Position numbers and translations under genes: made by a program | Notes under the pieces: generated by a model | Seen by the model: only the letters and a program-made list of their open reading frames with translations | Database searches by the model: none | What the model was told of the DNA's origin: nothing | Source: UBA4923 sp964486135 | GTDB taxonomy: Bacteria > Bacillota > Clostridia > Saccharofermentanales > DTU023 | Reading direction: 5' to 3' | Length of the DNA stretch: 64,000 bases | NCBI GenBank assembly: GCA_964486135.1 | Contig: CAZAKT010000003.1 | Coordinates: forward strand, 1-64,000 | Part shown: piece by piece, positions 35,233-43,472 of the stretch | How positions within the stretch are numbered: the stretch's first letter is position 1 | Layout: every line of letters starts with the position of its first letter

Positions 35233-35634
35233 ATGCATCCGGAAGAAAACAGGACAAAACAGCCCAGGCACACGGACATCTGTCTTTGGCTTGACTATTA
35301 TGGCGGCCTCTTGAGTGATCGGCAAAGGGAGGTCCTTTCTTTCTATTACCAGGAGGACTGGTCCCTGTCTGAAATCGCTAATTTGACCGGCCTGTCCCGG
35401 CAGGGCGTCCACGATCAGCTCAGGCGGGGAGTGTCGCGACTGGCAGCCTATGAGTCCTCACTTTCCCTGGCCGCCCGCGACAGACTCTTTGGCAGTATCC
35501 TGGCCAGGGCAAGGGAACAGGAAAGACAGGAGGACAAGGAAGGCTTGCGCCGGTCCCTGGACGACCTGGAGGCTGTAATCGGCCTCCCCCTCGAGGACGA
35601 AAGAGTAGGGAGGGAAGAATATGGCCTTGTTTGA
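35233..35634 (+). CDS. ylxM: YlxM family SRP-associated helix-turn-helix protein (UPF0122)
   Basis: A 133-residue protein with a sigma-4-like helix-turn-helix (LSDRQREVLSFYYQEDWSLSEIANLTGLSRQGVHDQL), the YlxM/UPF0122 hallmark. YlxM is encoded with ffh in Gram-positives and in streptococci modulates SRP activity. The ATG at 35233 was chosen over the TTG at 35206 because the latter lies inside the promoter spacer. It overlaps the ffh start by 14 bp. Confidence 0.88.
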   Translation: MHPEENRTKQPRHTDICLWLDYYGGLLSDRQREVLSFYYQEDWSLSEIANLTGLSRQGVHDQLRRGVSRLAAYESSLSLAARDRLFGSILARAREQERQEDKEGLRRSLDDLEAVIGLPLEDERVGREEYGLV

Positions 35635-36958
35635 GAGCCTGAGTGCCCGCCTCAGCCATATAACCGATGCCATGCGGGGCAAGGGCCGTGTGACGGAGAA
35701 AGACATCAAGGCCATGATGAGGGAGATCCGGCTGGCCCTCCTGGAAGCGGATGTCAATTATCAGGTGGTCAAGGACCTGGCGGACGAGATCTCTGAAAAG
35801 GCCCGGGGCGCGGAAGTTATGGAAAGCCTTACGCCGGGTCAGCAGGTGGTCAAAATAGTCCATGAGGCCCTGATCCATATCCTTGGTGAAGAGGAAAAGC
35901 TGGCGGCATCGCCGACCGGCTTTACGGTCTTCCTGCTTTATGGTCTCCAGGGGACCGGCAAGACGACAACCGCGGCCAAATTGGCCCTCCACTTGAAGGA
36001 AAAGGGCAAGAAGCCCCTCCTTGTCTCGGTTGACGTCCATCGGCCGGCAGCCCAGGAACAGTTGCGGATCCTGGCGGACCAGGTGGCTGTCGACTACTTT
36101 CAGGATCCTGATGAGAAAGACGCTGCCAGGCTGGCGGTCAAGGGTCGGGACCGGGCCCGTTATATGATGTGTGACAGTCTGATTGTCGACACAGCCGGCA
36201 GAATGACCGTGGACGATCAGCTGATGGATGAGCTCAAGGCCGTTGAGGCTGCAGTCAAGCCCGATGACCGCCTCCTGGTTGTCGACGCTATGATAGGCCA
36301 GGAGGCGGTTGGCATCGCCGAGGCTTTCGACAGGCAGGTGGGCCTGGACGGTTTTATTATGACCAAGCTGGACGGTGACGCCCGTGGCGGGGCCGCCCTC
36401 TCGATACGCCGGATGACAGGCAAGCCCATCAAGATGATCGGTACGGGAGAAAAGGTTGGCGATCTTGAGCCCTTCCGACCTGACCGGCTGGCCTCCCGGA
36501 TCCTGGGCATGGGGGATGTACTGACCCTGATAGAGAAGGCCTCGGAGACCCTGGATGAAAAGCAGGCCCAGAAGACCCTGGAAAGGCTGAAGGCCAACCG
36601 CTTCACCATGCAGGATATGCTGGAACAGCTGGAACAGATGCGGGATATGGGATCCATGAAGGAAATGTTATCCCTGATCCCGGGCGCGGGGAAGAAGCTG
36701 GGGAATGTCGACATTGATGAAGGCAGCCTGGCCAGGAACCGGGCCATCATCCAGGCTATGACAGCCGGTGAAAGGGAAAATCCCAAGCTTCTGAATGCCT
36801 CGCGGAGGCGCCGGATCGCGGCCGGAAGTGGTGTGGAGGTCCAGGACGTCAACCGTCTGGTCCGCCAGTATGATGATATGACCAAGATGATGAAACAGTT
36901 TGGCCTCTTTGGGGGCAAGGGCCGGTCCAGGATGCCCTTCAGAAATCTGGGCTTTTAA
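35621..36958 (+). CDS. ffh: Signal recognition particle protein Ffh
   Basis: A 445-residue SRP54 GTPase. It has the NG-domain P-loop GLQGTGKTTTAAKLA, the DTAGRM block and TKLDGDARGGAALS. A Met-rich M-domain (RFTMQDMLEQLEQMRDMGSMKEML) binds signal peptides and SRP RNA. It overlaps ylxM, so translation is coupled. The SRP RNA gene itself was not seen in this window. Confidence 0.96.
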   Translation: MALFESLSARLSHITDAMRGKGRVTEKDIKAMMREIRLALLEADVNYQVVKDLADEISEKARGAEVMESLTPGQQVVKIVHEALIHILGEEEKLAASPTGFTVFLLYGLQGTGKTTTAAKLALHLKEKGKKPLLVSVDVHRPAAQEQLRILADQVAVDYFQDPDEKDAARLAVKGRDRARYMMCDSLIVDTAGRMTVDDQLMDELKAVEAAVKPDDRLLVVDAMIGQEAVGIAEAFDRQVGLDGFIMTKLDGDARGGAALSIRRMTGKPIKMIGTGEKVGDLEPFRPDRLASRILGMGDVLTLIEKASETLDEKQAQKTLERLKANRFTMQDMLEQLEQMRDMGSMKEMLSLIPGAGKKLGNVDIDEGSLARNRAIIQAMTAGERENPKLLNASRRRRIAAGSGVEVQDVNRLVRQYDDMTKMMKQFGLFGGKGRSRMPFRNLGF

Positions 36959-37015
36959 ACGGATGTGCCGGGCCCTGGCCCGTGACCATAAATATTATAC
37001 CTTTTGGAGGTAACC

Positions 37016-37261
37016 ATGGCAGTAAAAATCCGCCTCAAGCGAGTAGGCAAGAAAAAGCAACCCTATTACCGGGTCGTAGTCGCTGACGCGCGTTCGCCGC
37101 GCGACGGCCGTTTCATCGAAGAGATCGGCACCTATGACCCGCATACGGACCCGTCAACCTTCAAGGTCGACGCTGACAAGGTCAAGGACTGGATCGCCAA
37201 GGGCGCCCAGCCGACCGACACGGTCAAGAAACTTCTCAAGTACAACGGCATTTTGGAGTAA
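37016..37261 (+). CDS. rpsP: Small-subunit ribosomal protein S16
   Basis: An 81-residue protein beginning MAVKIRLKRVGKKKQPYYR, the S16 signature, with DARSPRDGRFIEEIGTYDP. The ATG at 37016 follows GGAGGT by five bases; the in-frame TTG at 37004 overlaps the ribosome site. It opens the conserved rpsP-khpA-rimM-trmD group. Confidence 0.96.
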   Translation: MAVKIRLKRVGKKKQPYYRVVVADARSPRDGRFIEEIGTYDPHTDPSTFKVDADKVKDWIAKGAQPTDTVKKLLKYNGILE

Positions 37262-37264
37262 AAG

Positions 37265-37495
37265 ATGAAAGACTTATTAAAATCAATCATCGAACCGCTG
37301 GTGCAGCATCCTGAAGACCTGGTCATTGATGAGGATTCACGGGGACGCGAAACCGTCCTAACCGTCAGTGCCCACCCGGAGGATATCGGTCGTGTGATCG
37401 GCCGGGGAGGTCGCAGGGCCCAGGCAGTCCGCGCCATTATGAAGGCCAAGGGTGCCTTGGACAACAAGCGCGTTTCGGTCGACATCAACTCATGA
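37265..37495 (+). CDS. khpA: KhpA family KH-domain RNA-binding protein
   Basis: A 76-residue single KH domain with the GRVIGRGGRRAQAVRAIM motif (GxxG loop GRGG). KhpA pairs with KhpB to bind RNA and affects cell elongation in Gram-positives. It starts 3 bp after rpsP and overlaps rimM by 4 bp. Confidence 0.93.
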   Translation: MKDLLKSIIEPLVQHPEDLVIDEDSRGRETVLTVSAHPEDIGRVIGRGGRRAQAVRAIMKAKGALDNKRVSVDINS

Positions 37496-38052
37496 GACGC
37501 CCCCATCTATTGGTCGGCGTCTGTCAGCGAGCGCACGGCGTCAAGGGAGAGGTCCTGGTCAAGAGCCTGACGGATGACGACAGTCGTTTCTTTCCGGGCC
37601 TTGTTTGCCAGCTCATGTCCGGCATCGATTCCGAACCGGTCGGCAGTTGCCGCCTTCTGGGGGTGCGGCCCGTACCCCAGGGGCTCCTCCTCTCCTTTGA
37701 GGGAGTTGAGAGCCGCGAGGCGGCACAAAGCTTTTCCGGCGTCTATCTGGCTGTCCGGCGGGAAGAGGCGATCGAGCTCAGGGACCAGTACGAATTCTAT
37801 TCCGGCGACCTGATCGGCATGCGGGTCAGCGACCGGGAGGCGGGCCTGCTCGGCCAGGTGGCCGATATCCTTGATACGGGAAGCGGTCAGATCCTTCTTG
37901 TCGAAAAGGAAGGAGAGGAAGCAGTCCTCATCCCATTTTTAAGGGCTGTGATCCTTTCGGTCGATCTGGACTCGGATGAGATCAAGGTCGACCTTCCCCC
38001 GGGTCTCCTGGCCTTATACAGGACAAGAGACGGGGATGAGCGGCAGGCCTGA
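37492..38052 (+). CDS. rimM: 16S rRNA maturation factor RimM
   Basis: A 186-residue protein with an N-terminal RimM barrel (LLVGVCQRAHGVKGEVLVKSLTDD) and a C-terminal PRC barrel (from about residue 95, ending IKVDLPPGLL). RimM helps mature the 3' domain of the 30S subunit around S19. It overlaps khpA by 4 bp and trmD starts two bases after its stop, so this is one tight operon. Confidence 0.93.
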   Translation: MRRPHLLVGVCQRAHGVKGEVLVKSLTDDDSRFFPGLVCQLMSGIDSEPVGSCRLLGVRPVPQGLLLSFEGVESREAAQSFSGVYLAVRREEAIELRDQYEFYSGDLIGMRVSDREAGLLGQVADILDTGSGQILLVEKEGEEAVLIPFLRAVILSVDLDSDEIKVDLPPGLLALYRTRDGDERQA

Positions 38053-38054
38053 AG

Positions 38055-38816
38055 ATGTCCATCAAGTTCTCAGTCCTGTCACTTTTCCCTGAGCAGGTGG
38101 AGACCGCCCTCTCCTACAGCATGACGGCCCGGGCTATGGAGAGGGGACTGCTGGAACTCAAGTCTGTCCAGATCCGGGATTTCGCCGTCAATGACTATGG
38201 GCAAGTTGATGACGCCCCCTATGGTGGTGGCCGGGGTATGGTCCTCATGTGTGACCCCGTTTACAGGGCCTGGCGCTTTGCCCAGGAGGAAGCGGGTGAT
38301 AGGCCGGCAAGGACCTTTTATCTATCGCCCGCCGGCAGGGTTTTTGACCAGGACCTGGCCCTGACCCTCTCGAAGGAAAGTCACCTTATCCTGATCTGCG
38401 GCCACTATGAAGGTCTTGACCGCCGGGTCATCGATGAGATTGGGGCGGAGGAGCTGTCAATTGGCAACTTCGTTTTGACTGGCGGTGAACTGGCCGCGGC
38501 TGTCATAATTGACGCCATCAGCCGACTTGTCCCGGGTGTTTTGCCGGACGAGGAGGCCTGGAAGCAGGATTCCTTTGCCGGGGGCCTGCTTGAATGGCCC
38601 CAATATACGAGGCCCCCTGTCTGGCGGGGCCGTGAAGTGCCCCCCGTCCTTTTGTCCGGCCACCAGGCCAGGATCGACCGGGAACGCCTCCTTTCACAAG
38701 TCCTGGAGACCCTGCAAAAGAAAGCCTGGCTTCTCAAGGACCAGGACCTGGACCTGGATCTGTGGGAGGAACTGGCGAAACGGATCCTTACCGACAAGGG
38801 GGTCTGTGAAGACTGA
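38055..38816 (+). CDS. trmD: tRNA (guanine-37-N1)-methyltransferase TrmD
   Basis: A 253-residue SPOUT methyltransferase that modifies G37 of tRNAs to prevent frameshifting. MSIKFSVLSLFPEQ, DDAPYGGGRGMV, the knot GHYEGLDRRVIDE and ELSIGNFVLTGGELAA are all present. It usually precedes rplS; here a 3.2-kb surface-modification cassette separates the two. Confidence 0.95.
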   Translation: MSIKFSVLSLFPEQVETALSYSMTARAMERGLLELKSVQIRDFAVNDYGQVDDAPYGGGRGMVLMCDPVYRAWRFAQEEAGDRPARTFYLSPAGRVFDQDLALTLSKESHLILICGHYEGLDRRVIDEIGAEELSIGNFVLTGGELAAAVIIDAISRLVPGVLPDEEAWKQDSFAGGLLEWPQYTRPPVWRGREVPPVLLSGHQARIDRERLLSQVLETLQKKAWLLKDQDLDLDLWEELAKRILTDKGVCED

Positions 38817-38936
38817 CCCATCCATTCCCAGATGGAAGCTATAAAATGGTCATTCTGACCGGGTAACGGCGCCGGCCGGCTGTCGTCCTATTAAGTGGTG
38901 GGAAAACCACCGATTTCCAAATTAAGGAGATATCAA

Positions 38937-39443
38937 ATGAAAAAAATCCTGGTGGTCGCTTTCTTGATCACGCTTGTATTGTCCGTGGCCTGTCAGGCCG
39001 GAGGGAATTCTGAGGGTAAGAATCCGGGGACGGAGCCAGAAGAAGTGGTCGACCTTGAGACCCTCCTTACCAAGATTATCGAGGATTCCGGCAAGGAGGC
39101 CATGCTGGAGGAGTCCTTCAGCCTGGAAGCCTTGAATCAGGAGGAGGCGGGCTACCTGATTGGCAGTGAATCTTTTGAAGGCGCATTTGAAGAGGGGCTC
39201 TCCCTTCAACCCATGATCAATGTCCATCCCTTCGCCCTCGGCCTCTTCCGTCTGGCAGAGGAAGGGGAGGTGGAGGCTTTTGCCAAGGAGCTGAAAGAGA
39301 AGGCCGATCTTGGGAAATGGATCTGTGTCCGGGCCGAGACCATGACAGCGGCAACAAAAGGCTCCCTGGTCCTCTTTGTCATGGGCGACAGCCAGGAAGT
39401 CAACTCCATCGCCCAGGCCTCGGGGTTCACGCCTATCAAGTAG
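38937..39443 (+). CDS. Small lipoprotein, DUF4358-like
   Basis: A 168-residue secreted lipoprotein with a lipobox (LSVAC) after a short hydrophobic signal. The soluble part contains MINVHPFALGLFRLAEEGEVEAFAKELKEKAD and ends in FVMGDSQEVNSIAQA. This resembles DUF4358 lipoproteins often encoded beside MBOAT and DHHW genes in Clostridia. The family call rests on recall and context. The ATG at 38937 has AAGGAGA 6 nt upstream. The function is unknown; an accessory role in surface-polymer acylation is inferred from the next two genes. Confidence 0.65.
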   Translation: MKKILVVAFLITLVLSVACQAGGNSEGKNPGTEPEEVVDLETLLTKIIEDSGKEAMLEESFSLEALNQEEAGYLIGSESFEGAFEEGLSLQPMINVHPFALGLFRLAEEGEVEAFAKELKEKADLGKWICVRAETMTAATKGSLVLFVMGDSQEVNSIAQASGFTPIK

Positions 39444-39456
39444 CCAAGCTAATCTT

Positions 39457-40854
39457 GTGCTCTTCTCAAGCATCAGCTTCCTCTATTATTTCCTGCCGGC
39501 GGTGCTGCTTCTTTATTTTGTGGTGCCGGTCCGGCTGAAGAATCCAATCCTCCTCCTTGCCAGCCTCCTTTTTTATGCCTGGGGGGAGCCACGTTTTACA
39601 ATCATCATGCTGACAACGGCCTTGACCGGTTATGGGGCCGGTCTTGTCCTGGATCGACTGCAGGGGAGGGGGAGGCCTGCCGCCCTTTCCGCTGGTCTCT
39701 TTTTGACAGCGGCCCCCCTCCTCTTGTTCAAGTACGGGGATTTCTTCATCCAGAACCTCAACAGCCTGACCCAGTCGTCTATTGCCTCCCTGGGTCTGGT
39801 CCTCCCCATCGGGGTCAGCTTCTATAGCTTCCAGATCCTCTCCTACCTCCTGGATGTCTATCGGAAGGAGGTTGAGGTCGAACGAAATCCCCTCCATTTC
39901 CTGCTTTACGTTTCCCTCTTTCCCCAGCTCATTGCGGGTCCCATCGTCCGCTTCAAGACTGTCCAGGAGGAAATCAGGGAGAGGCGGGTCAGCCTGGATC
40001 TCTTTGCCTCAGGCGCCAGCCGCTTCACCGTCGGGCTGGGAAAGAAGGTCCTCCTGGCTAATAACCTGGCAGAATTGGGTTTGAACCTGGGTTCACAGGG
40101 AGGCCAGTCGGTCCTGTCCCTCTGGCTTCTGGCCCTGGCCTTCAGCCTGCAGATCTATTTCGATTTTTCCGGCTATTCGGATATGGCCATCGGTCTTGGC
40201 AGGATCTTTGGATTCCATTTCCAGGAGAACTTCATCTACCCCTATATTTCGCGAAGTCTCACCGAATTCTGGAGGCGCTGGCATATATCCCTGGGCTCCT
40301 GGTTCAGGGATTACATCTATATCCCCCTGGGAGGCAGCCGAGGCACACTTGCGAAGACGGTGAGAAACCTCTTGATCGTCTGGCTCCTGACAGGTCTCTG
40401 GCACGGGGCGGCCTGGACTTTCGTCTTTTGGGGCCTCTTCCATTTTCTCCTCCTGGCCCTTGAGCGGGCGGGCCTGGGGAAGCTGCTGGACAAGCTGCCG
40501 GCCTTCATCAGCATTCCAGCCACCTTCCTCCAGGTCACGGTCGGCTTCGTCCTATTCAAGGCGGAAAACTTCCTTGAGGCCTGGGAGAGCATCCGGGGTA
40601 TGTTCGGCCTCCTTTCCCTCCCCCTTTCGGATCCCCTGTCCATCTATTACGCCAAGGCTTTTACCCTGACCCTCCTGATCGCCCTAGTCGCCGCGACCCC
40701 CCTCCCAAAGAGAATATTTGACAGGGTCAGGGATGGACAGGCAGGTCTTCTACCTGACCTGGCCACCGCCACAGGGATCCTCCTCGTCCTTGTCCTGTCG
40801 ACCGGGTCACTGATCAATGGCTCCTTCAATCCCTTCTTGTATTTTCGTTTCTAG
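39457..40854 (+). CDS. MBOAT family membrane O-acyltransferase (AlgI/DltB-like)
   Basis: A polytopic protein of about 465 residues. It has the MBOAT pattern: SSISFLYYFLPAVLLLYF at the N-terminus, LPIGVSFYSFQILSYLLDVYR, YSDMAIGLGRIFGF, TEFWRRWHISLGSWFRDYIYIPLGG and the catalytic His in GLWHGAAWTFVFWGLFH. Such proteins pass acyl groups across the membrane to polysaccharides or teichoic acids. The start is a GTG at 39457, where homologues begin (M-L-F-S-S); no clear ribosome site is seen, and a start further upstream would overlap the lipoprotein gene. The DHHW gene follows 11 bp later. Confidence 0.88.
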   Translation: MLFSSISFLYYFLPAVLLLYFVVPVRLKNPILLLASLLFYAWGEPRFTIIMLTTALTGYGAGLVLDRLQGRGRPAALSAGLFLTAAPLLLFKYGDFFIQNLNSLTQSSIASLGLVLPIGVSFYSFQILSYLLDVYRKEVEVERNPLHFLLYVSLFPQLIAGPIVRFKTVQEEIRERRVSLDLFASGASRFTVGLGKKVLLANNLAELGLNLGSQGGQSVLSLWLLALAFSLQIYFDFSGYSDMAIGLGRIFGFHFQENFIYPYISRSLTEFWRRWHISLGSWFRDYIYIPLGGSRGTLAKTVRNLLIVWLLTGLWHGAAWTFVFWGLFHFLLLALERAGLGKLLDKLPAFISIPATFLQVTVGFVLFKAENFLEAWESIRGMFGLLSLPLSDPLSIYYAKAFTLTLLIALVAATPLPKRIFDRVRDGQAGLLPDLATATGILLVLVLSTGSLINGSFNPFLYFRF

Positions 40855-40865
40855 GGAGGTCCTCT

Positions 40866-41987
40866 ATGAAAGATAAAGCCCTGATCACAACGATTACCTT
40901 CCTCCTGGCGCTTTTCCTGGTCCCGGCCGCCTCCCTGGCCCTGCCGGACCGGGAGCTGTCGGACATTGAAAGAAGGCCCTTGGCCCGGAAGATGACCTAT
41001 GCCGACTATCTGGAGACGAACTACGGCGGTGATTTGGCTGGTTTTCTGGCCTATCAGGAGACCTATCTGCTCGACCAGTTCCCCTGGCGGGAGGACCTGC
41101 GTGTCCTGACCGCCTTGACCAGGGTCTATGCCCTTGGCCAGGGCGATATAGGGGGCTACTACAAGGTCGGCGGACACCTGTCCAAACTTGATAGCCGGAT
41201 CCGTGAAGAGGCGGTCAGGCGGGCGGCGGCCTTATTCAATGAGGTCAAGCGGGAATATTTCAAGGGAAAAGGACAGGCGGTCTTTGCCCTGATCCCCGAC
41301 AAGAACGCCTTCACAGCCCCCCTGGCTGCCTACCCGCATTACAGTTATGAAGCTTTCGCCGACCTGCTTTGGCAGTCCCTTGACCCGGAGCTGGATACTT
41401 TGTCACTTCTTGAAGACCTGAGCCTGGATCACTACTACAGGTCCGACCCCCATTGGGATCAGACAAAGCTCCTCCCCATCGCAGAGAAACTGCTGGAAGC
41501 CCTGGGTCATAAAGGCAGTCTGGATAGTCGGGGCTTGGACATCAATTGCCTGGACAATTTCCAGGGCACTTACGCGGGCCAGGCAGGACTTCCGGTTGAG
41601 GCGGACTCACTTTGCTGGTTTTCAGGAGGTAACCTGGATCGGGTCCGGGTCCAGGATCCCGTAACGGGTGAGACGACCGGCCTCTATCAGCTGGAAAAGG
41701 CAGAAGGGTCCGACCCCTATGATCTCTTCCTGGGCGGGGCCAGGCCCCTCTTGAAAATCAGCAACCCTGACCAGGCCAATGGCAGGCAGCTGGTCATCTT
41801 CCGGGATTCCTTCGCCTCAGCCCTGATCCCCCTGCTCCTCTCCCCCTATAGCGAAGTCCTGGTCCTGGACCTCCGCTACATCACCAGGGAGGCCGCCTCG
41901 GAAGTCCTGTCCGTCCAGGAGGAGGCGGATCTTCTCTTTTTGTTTTCGACCTCTGTTTTGAATTCGCCCGGCGCCTTCCTGAATTGA
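40866..41987 (+). CDS. DHHW/AlgX-like secreted acetyltransferase-type protein
   Basis: A 373-residue protein with an uncleaved or cleaved N-terminal hydrophobic segment and a SGNH-like fold. The DHHW-type motif appears as DHYYRSDPHWD, and VIFRDSFASALIPLL carries the nucleophile-type serine. This is the layout of AlgJ/AlgX and Clostridial DHHW proteins, which work with an MBOAT partner to transfer acyl groups to an extracellular polymer. It starts 11 bp after the MBOAT gene. The polymer cannot be read from the sequence. Confidence 0.82.
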   Translation: MKDKALITTITFLLALFLVPAASLALPDRELSDIERRPLARKMTYADYLETNYGGDLAGFLAYQETYLLDQFPWREDLRVLTALTRVYALGQGDIGGYYKVGGHLSKLDSRIREEAVRRAAALFNEVKREYFKGKGQAVFALIPDKNAFTAPLAAYPHYSYEAFADLLWQSLDPELDTLSLLEDLSLDHYYRSDPHWDQTKLLPIAEKLLEALGHKGSLDSRGLDINCLDNFQGTYAGQAGLPVEADSLCWFSGGNLDRVRVQDPVTGETTGLYQLEKAEGSDPYDLFLGGARPLLKISNPDQANGRQLVIFRDSFASALIPLLLSPYSEVLVLDLRYITREAASEVLSVQEEADLLFLFSTSVLNSPGAFLN

Positions 41988-41997
41988 GGGAAGGCCC

Positions 41998-42026
41998 TTG
42001 TCAGGCCTGTTTGCTTCTGTTATGAT
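41998..42026 (+). promoter_or_regulatory. rplS promoter
   Basis: TTGTCA (41998-42003) and TATGAT (42021-42026) with a 17-bp spacer, giving a start near 42033 and a leader of about 70 nt. It lies directly after the DHHW gene, so rplS does not depend on read-through from the inserted cassette. Confidence 0.7.
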
Positions 42027-42101
42027 GCTTGAGGCTTATACGGGTGGTCCGCTGCAATTGCGTGCAAGAACATCCGATGATTAATAAAGGAGGTACGCAA
42101 T

Positions 42102-42455
42102 ATGGACTACATCAAAGCGGTTGAAGAACCCTATCTGCGAGATCAGCACGATAAGGTCGAGATTGGTGACCGCGTCAACGTTCATCTCAGGATCACGGAA
42201 GGGACCCGCGAGAGGATCCAGATATTCGAAGGAACCGTGATCGGCCGCAAGGGTGCGGGACTCAACGAAACGATTACGCTGAGGCGTGTGGCCTACGGCG
42301 TTGGCGTGGAACGTGTCATACCGGTTCATTCGCCGAAAGTTGCCAAGATTGAGATACTGCGTAAGGGCCGCGTGAGACGCGCCAAGCTCTTCTACCTGCG
42401 CGACCGCGTTGGTAAGGCAGCCCGTGTACGGGAAAAGCTACCGACGAAGAACTGA
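42102..42455 (+). CDS. rplS: Large-subunit ribosomal protein L19
   Basis: A 117-residue basic protein with the L19 blocks GDRVNVHLRITEGTRERIQIFEGTVI and SPKVAKIEILRKGRVRRAKLFYLRDRVGKAARV. It contacts 16S rRNA at the subunit interface. A strong AAAGGAGG site precedes the ATG. Confidence 0.96.
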   Translation: MDYIKAVEEPYLRDQHDKVEIGDRVNVHLRITEGTRERIQIFEGTVIGRKGAGLNETITLRRVAYGVGVERVIPVHSPKVAKIEILRKGRVRRAKLFYLRDRVGKAARVREKLPTKN

Positions 42456-42478
42456 TTACAGGACAGCTGAACCAGGAT

Positions 42479-42506
42479 AAGACGGCGACAATGCCGTCTT
42501 TTTCTT
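42479..42506 (+). terminator. Intrinsic terminator after rplS
   Basis: AAGACGGC (42479-42486) pairs with GCCGTCTT (42493-42500) around a 6-nt loop, followed by a T-rich run (TTTCTT). A TATACT box at 42531-42536 could start the next unit, though its -35 is poor. Confidence 0.8.
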
Positions 42507-42569
42507 GTCCAGCAGCTCTTGGGGATAGCGTATACTTGTGGGACAGGAATCAGGGGAGGGGACTTTGAG

Positions 42570-43472
42570 ATGAAGGGCGGAGACGACAGGGGCGGCAAGC
42601 AGATCCACTGGTATCCGGGCCACATGGCCAGTGCCAGCCGTGAGCTCAGGAAGGTCTGGCGCCACATCGATGCCGTGGTCGAGATCGCGGATGCCCGGAT
42701 TCCTGTCGCCAGCCGGAATCCGCTCTTTCTTGACTTTGAACCGGCTAAACCCCATCTCCTCCTCCTCTCCCACGCGGATCTGGCGGATGCCGCCATAAGC
42801 AAGCTCTGGGTTGAGTACTTCCAGCGGTCCGGACTGACGGCGGTCCCGGCAGACCTTCGGGAGGCCCCGGCCATCCGCCTCATCCGCAATCAGCTGCTAA
42901 GCTACCAGGCCCCCCTTCTTGAAAAAGCCAGGAAACAAGGCCGATTGGCCAGACCCCTCCGGGTCCTTGTTACCGGCATCCCCAATACGGGTAAATCGAC
43001 CTTCATCAATCAATTCGTCGGTAAAAGGTCAGCCCGGGTTGAATCACGTCCCGGGGTAACCAGGCAGCTCAACTGGCTCCGTTCAGGAACGGAACTGCAT
43101 TTCCTCGACACGCCGGGTATCCTGCCCCTTAAAATGGACAATCCGGATGAGGCGCGCTACCTGGCCGTAACCGGCGCTATCAAGGACAGCATCCTGCCCC
43201 TGGAAGAGGTCGCTTTCTGGTTCTTCGTGCGCCTGTCCACCCTCTACCCCCAGGCCCTGGCGGCCCGCTATGGCGAGCCTGCCCTTGGCGGTAAAGACAG
43301 GGAGGAGGCCTTCGAGGCGGCGGCCCTGCGCATGGGTTGCCGGTTGGCAGAGGGGAAGGCCGATCGCCTGCGTTTTTCATCCAGCCTGCTCGAGGATTAT
43401 CGGAGCGGACGGATTGGCCGGCTTTCGCTTGAATGGCCGCCGGAGGAAGGGCCGGATGGACAGAAGCTCTGA
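42570..43472 (+). CDS. rbgA: Ribosome biogenesis GTPase RbgA (YlqF)
   Basis: A circularly permuted GTPase of about 300 residues needed for late 50S assembly. It has HWYPGHMASASRELR, G4-like LLSHADLAD, P-loop GIPNTGKSTFINQ and LDTPGILPLK in permuted order. The G4 motif normally reads NKxD; here it reads SHAD, a noticeable departure. The ATG at 42570 has GGGGAGGGG upstream; the longer frame from 42519 has no support. It overlaps rnhB by 17 bp. Confidence 0.9.
   Translation: MKGGDDRGGKQIHWYPGHMASASRELRKVWRHIDAVVEIADARIPVASRNPLFLDFEPAKPHLLLLSHADLADAAISKLWVEYFQRSGLTAVPADLREAPAIRLIRNQLLSYQAPLLEKARKQGRLARPLRVLVTGIPNTGKSTFINQFVGKRSARVESRPGVTRQLNWLRSGTELHFLDTPGILPLKMDNPDEARYLAVTGAIKDSILPLEEVAFWFFVRLSTLYPQALAARYGEPALGGKDREEAFEAAALRMGCRLAEGKADRLRFSSSLLEDYRSGRIGRLSLEWPPEEGPDGQKL

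Noticed and set aside
43270..43455. Upstream extension of rnhB within rbgA
   Set aside because: The added residues are low-complexity shadow of rbgA; a good ribosome site and ATG occur at 43456.
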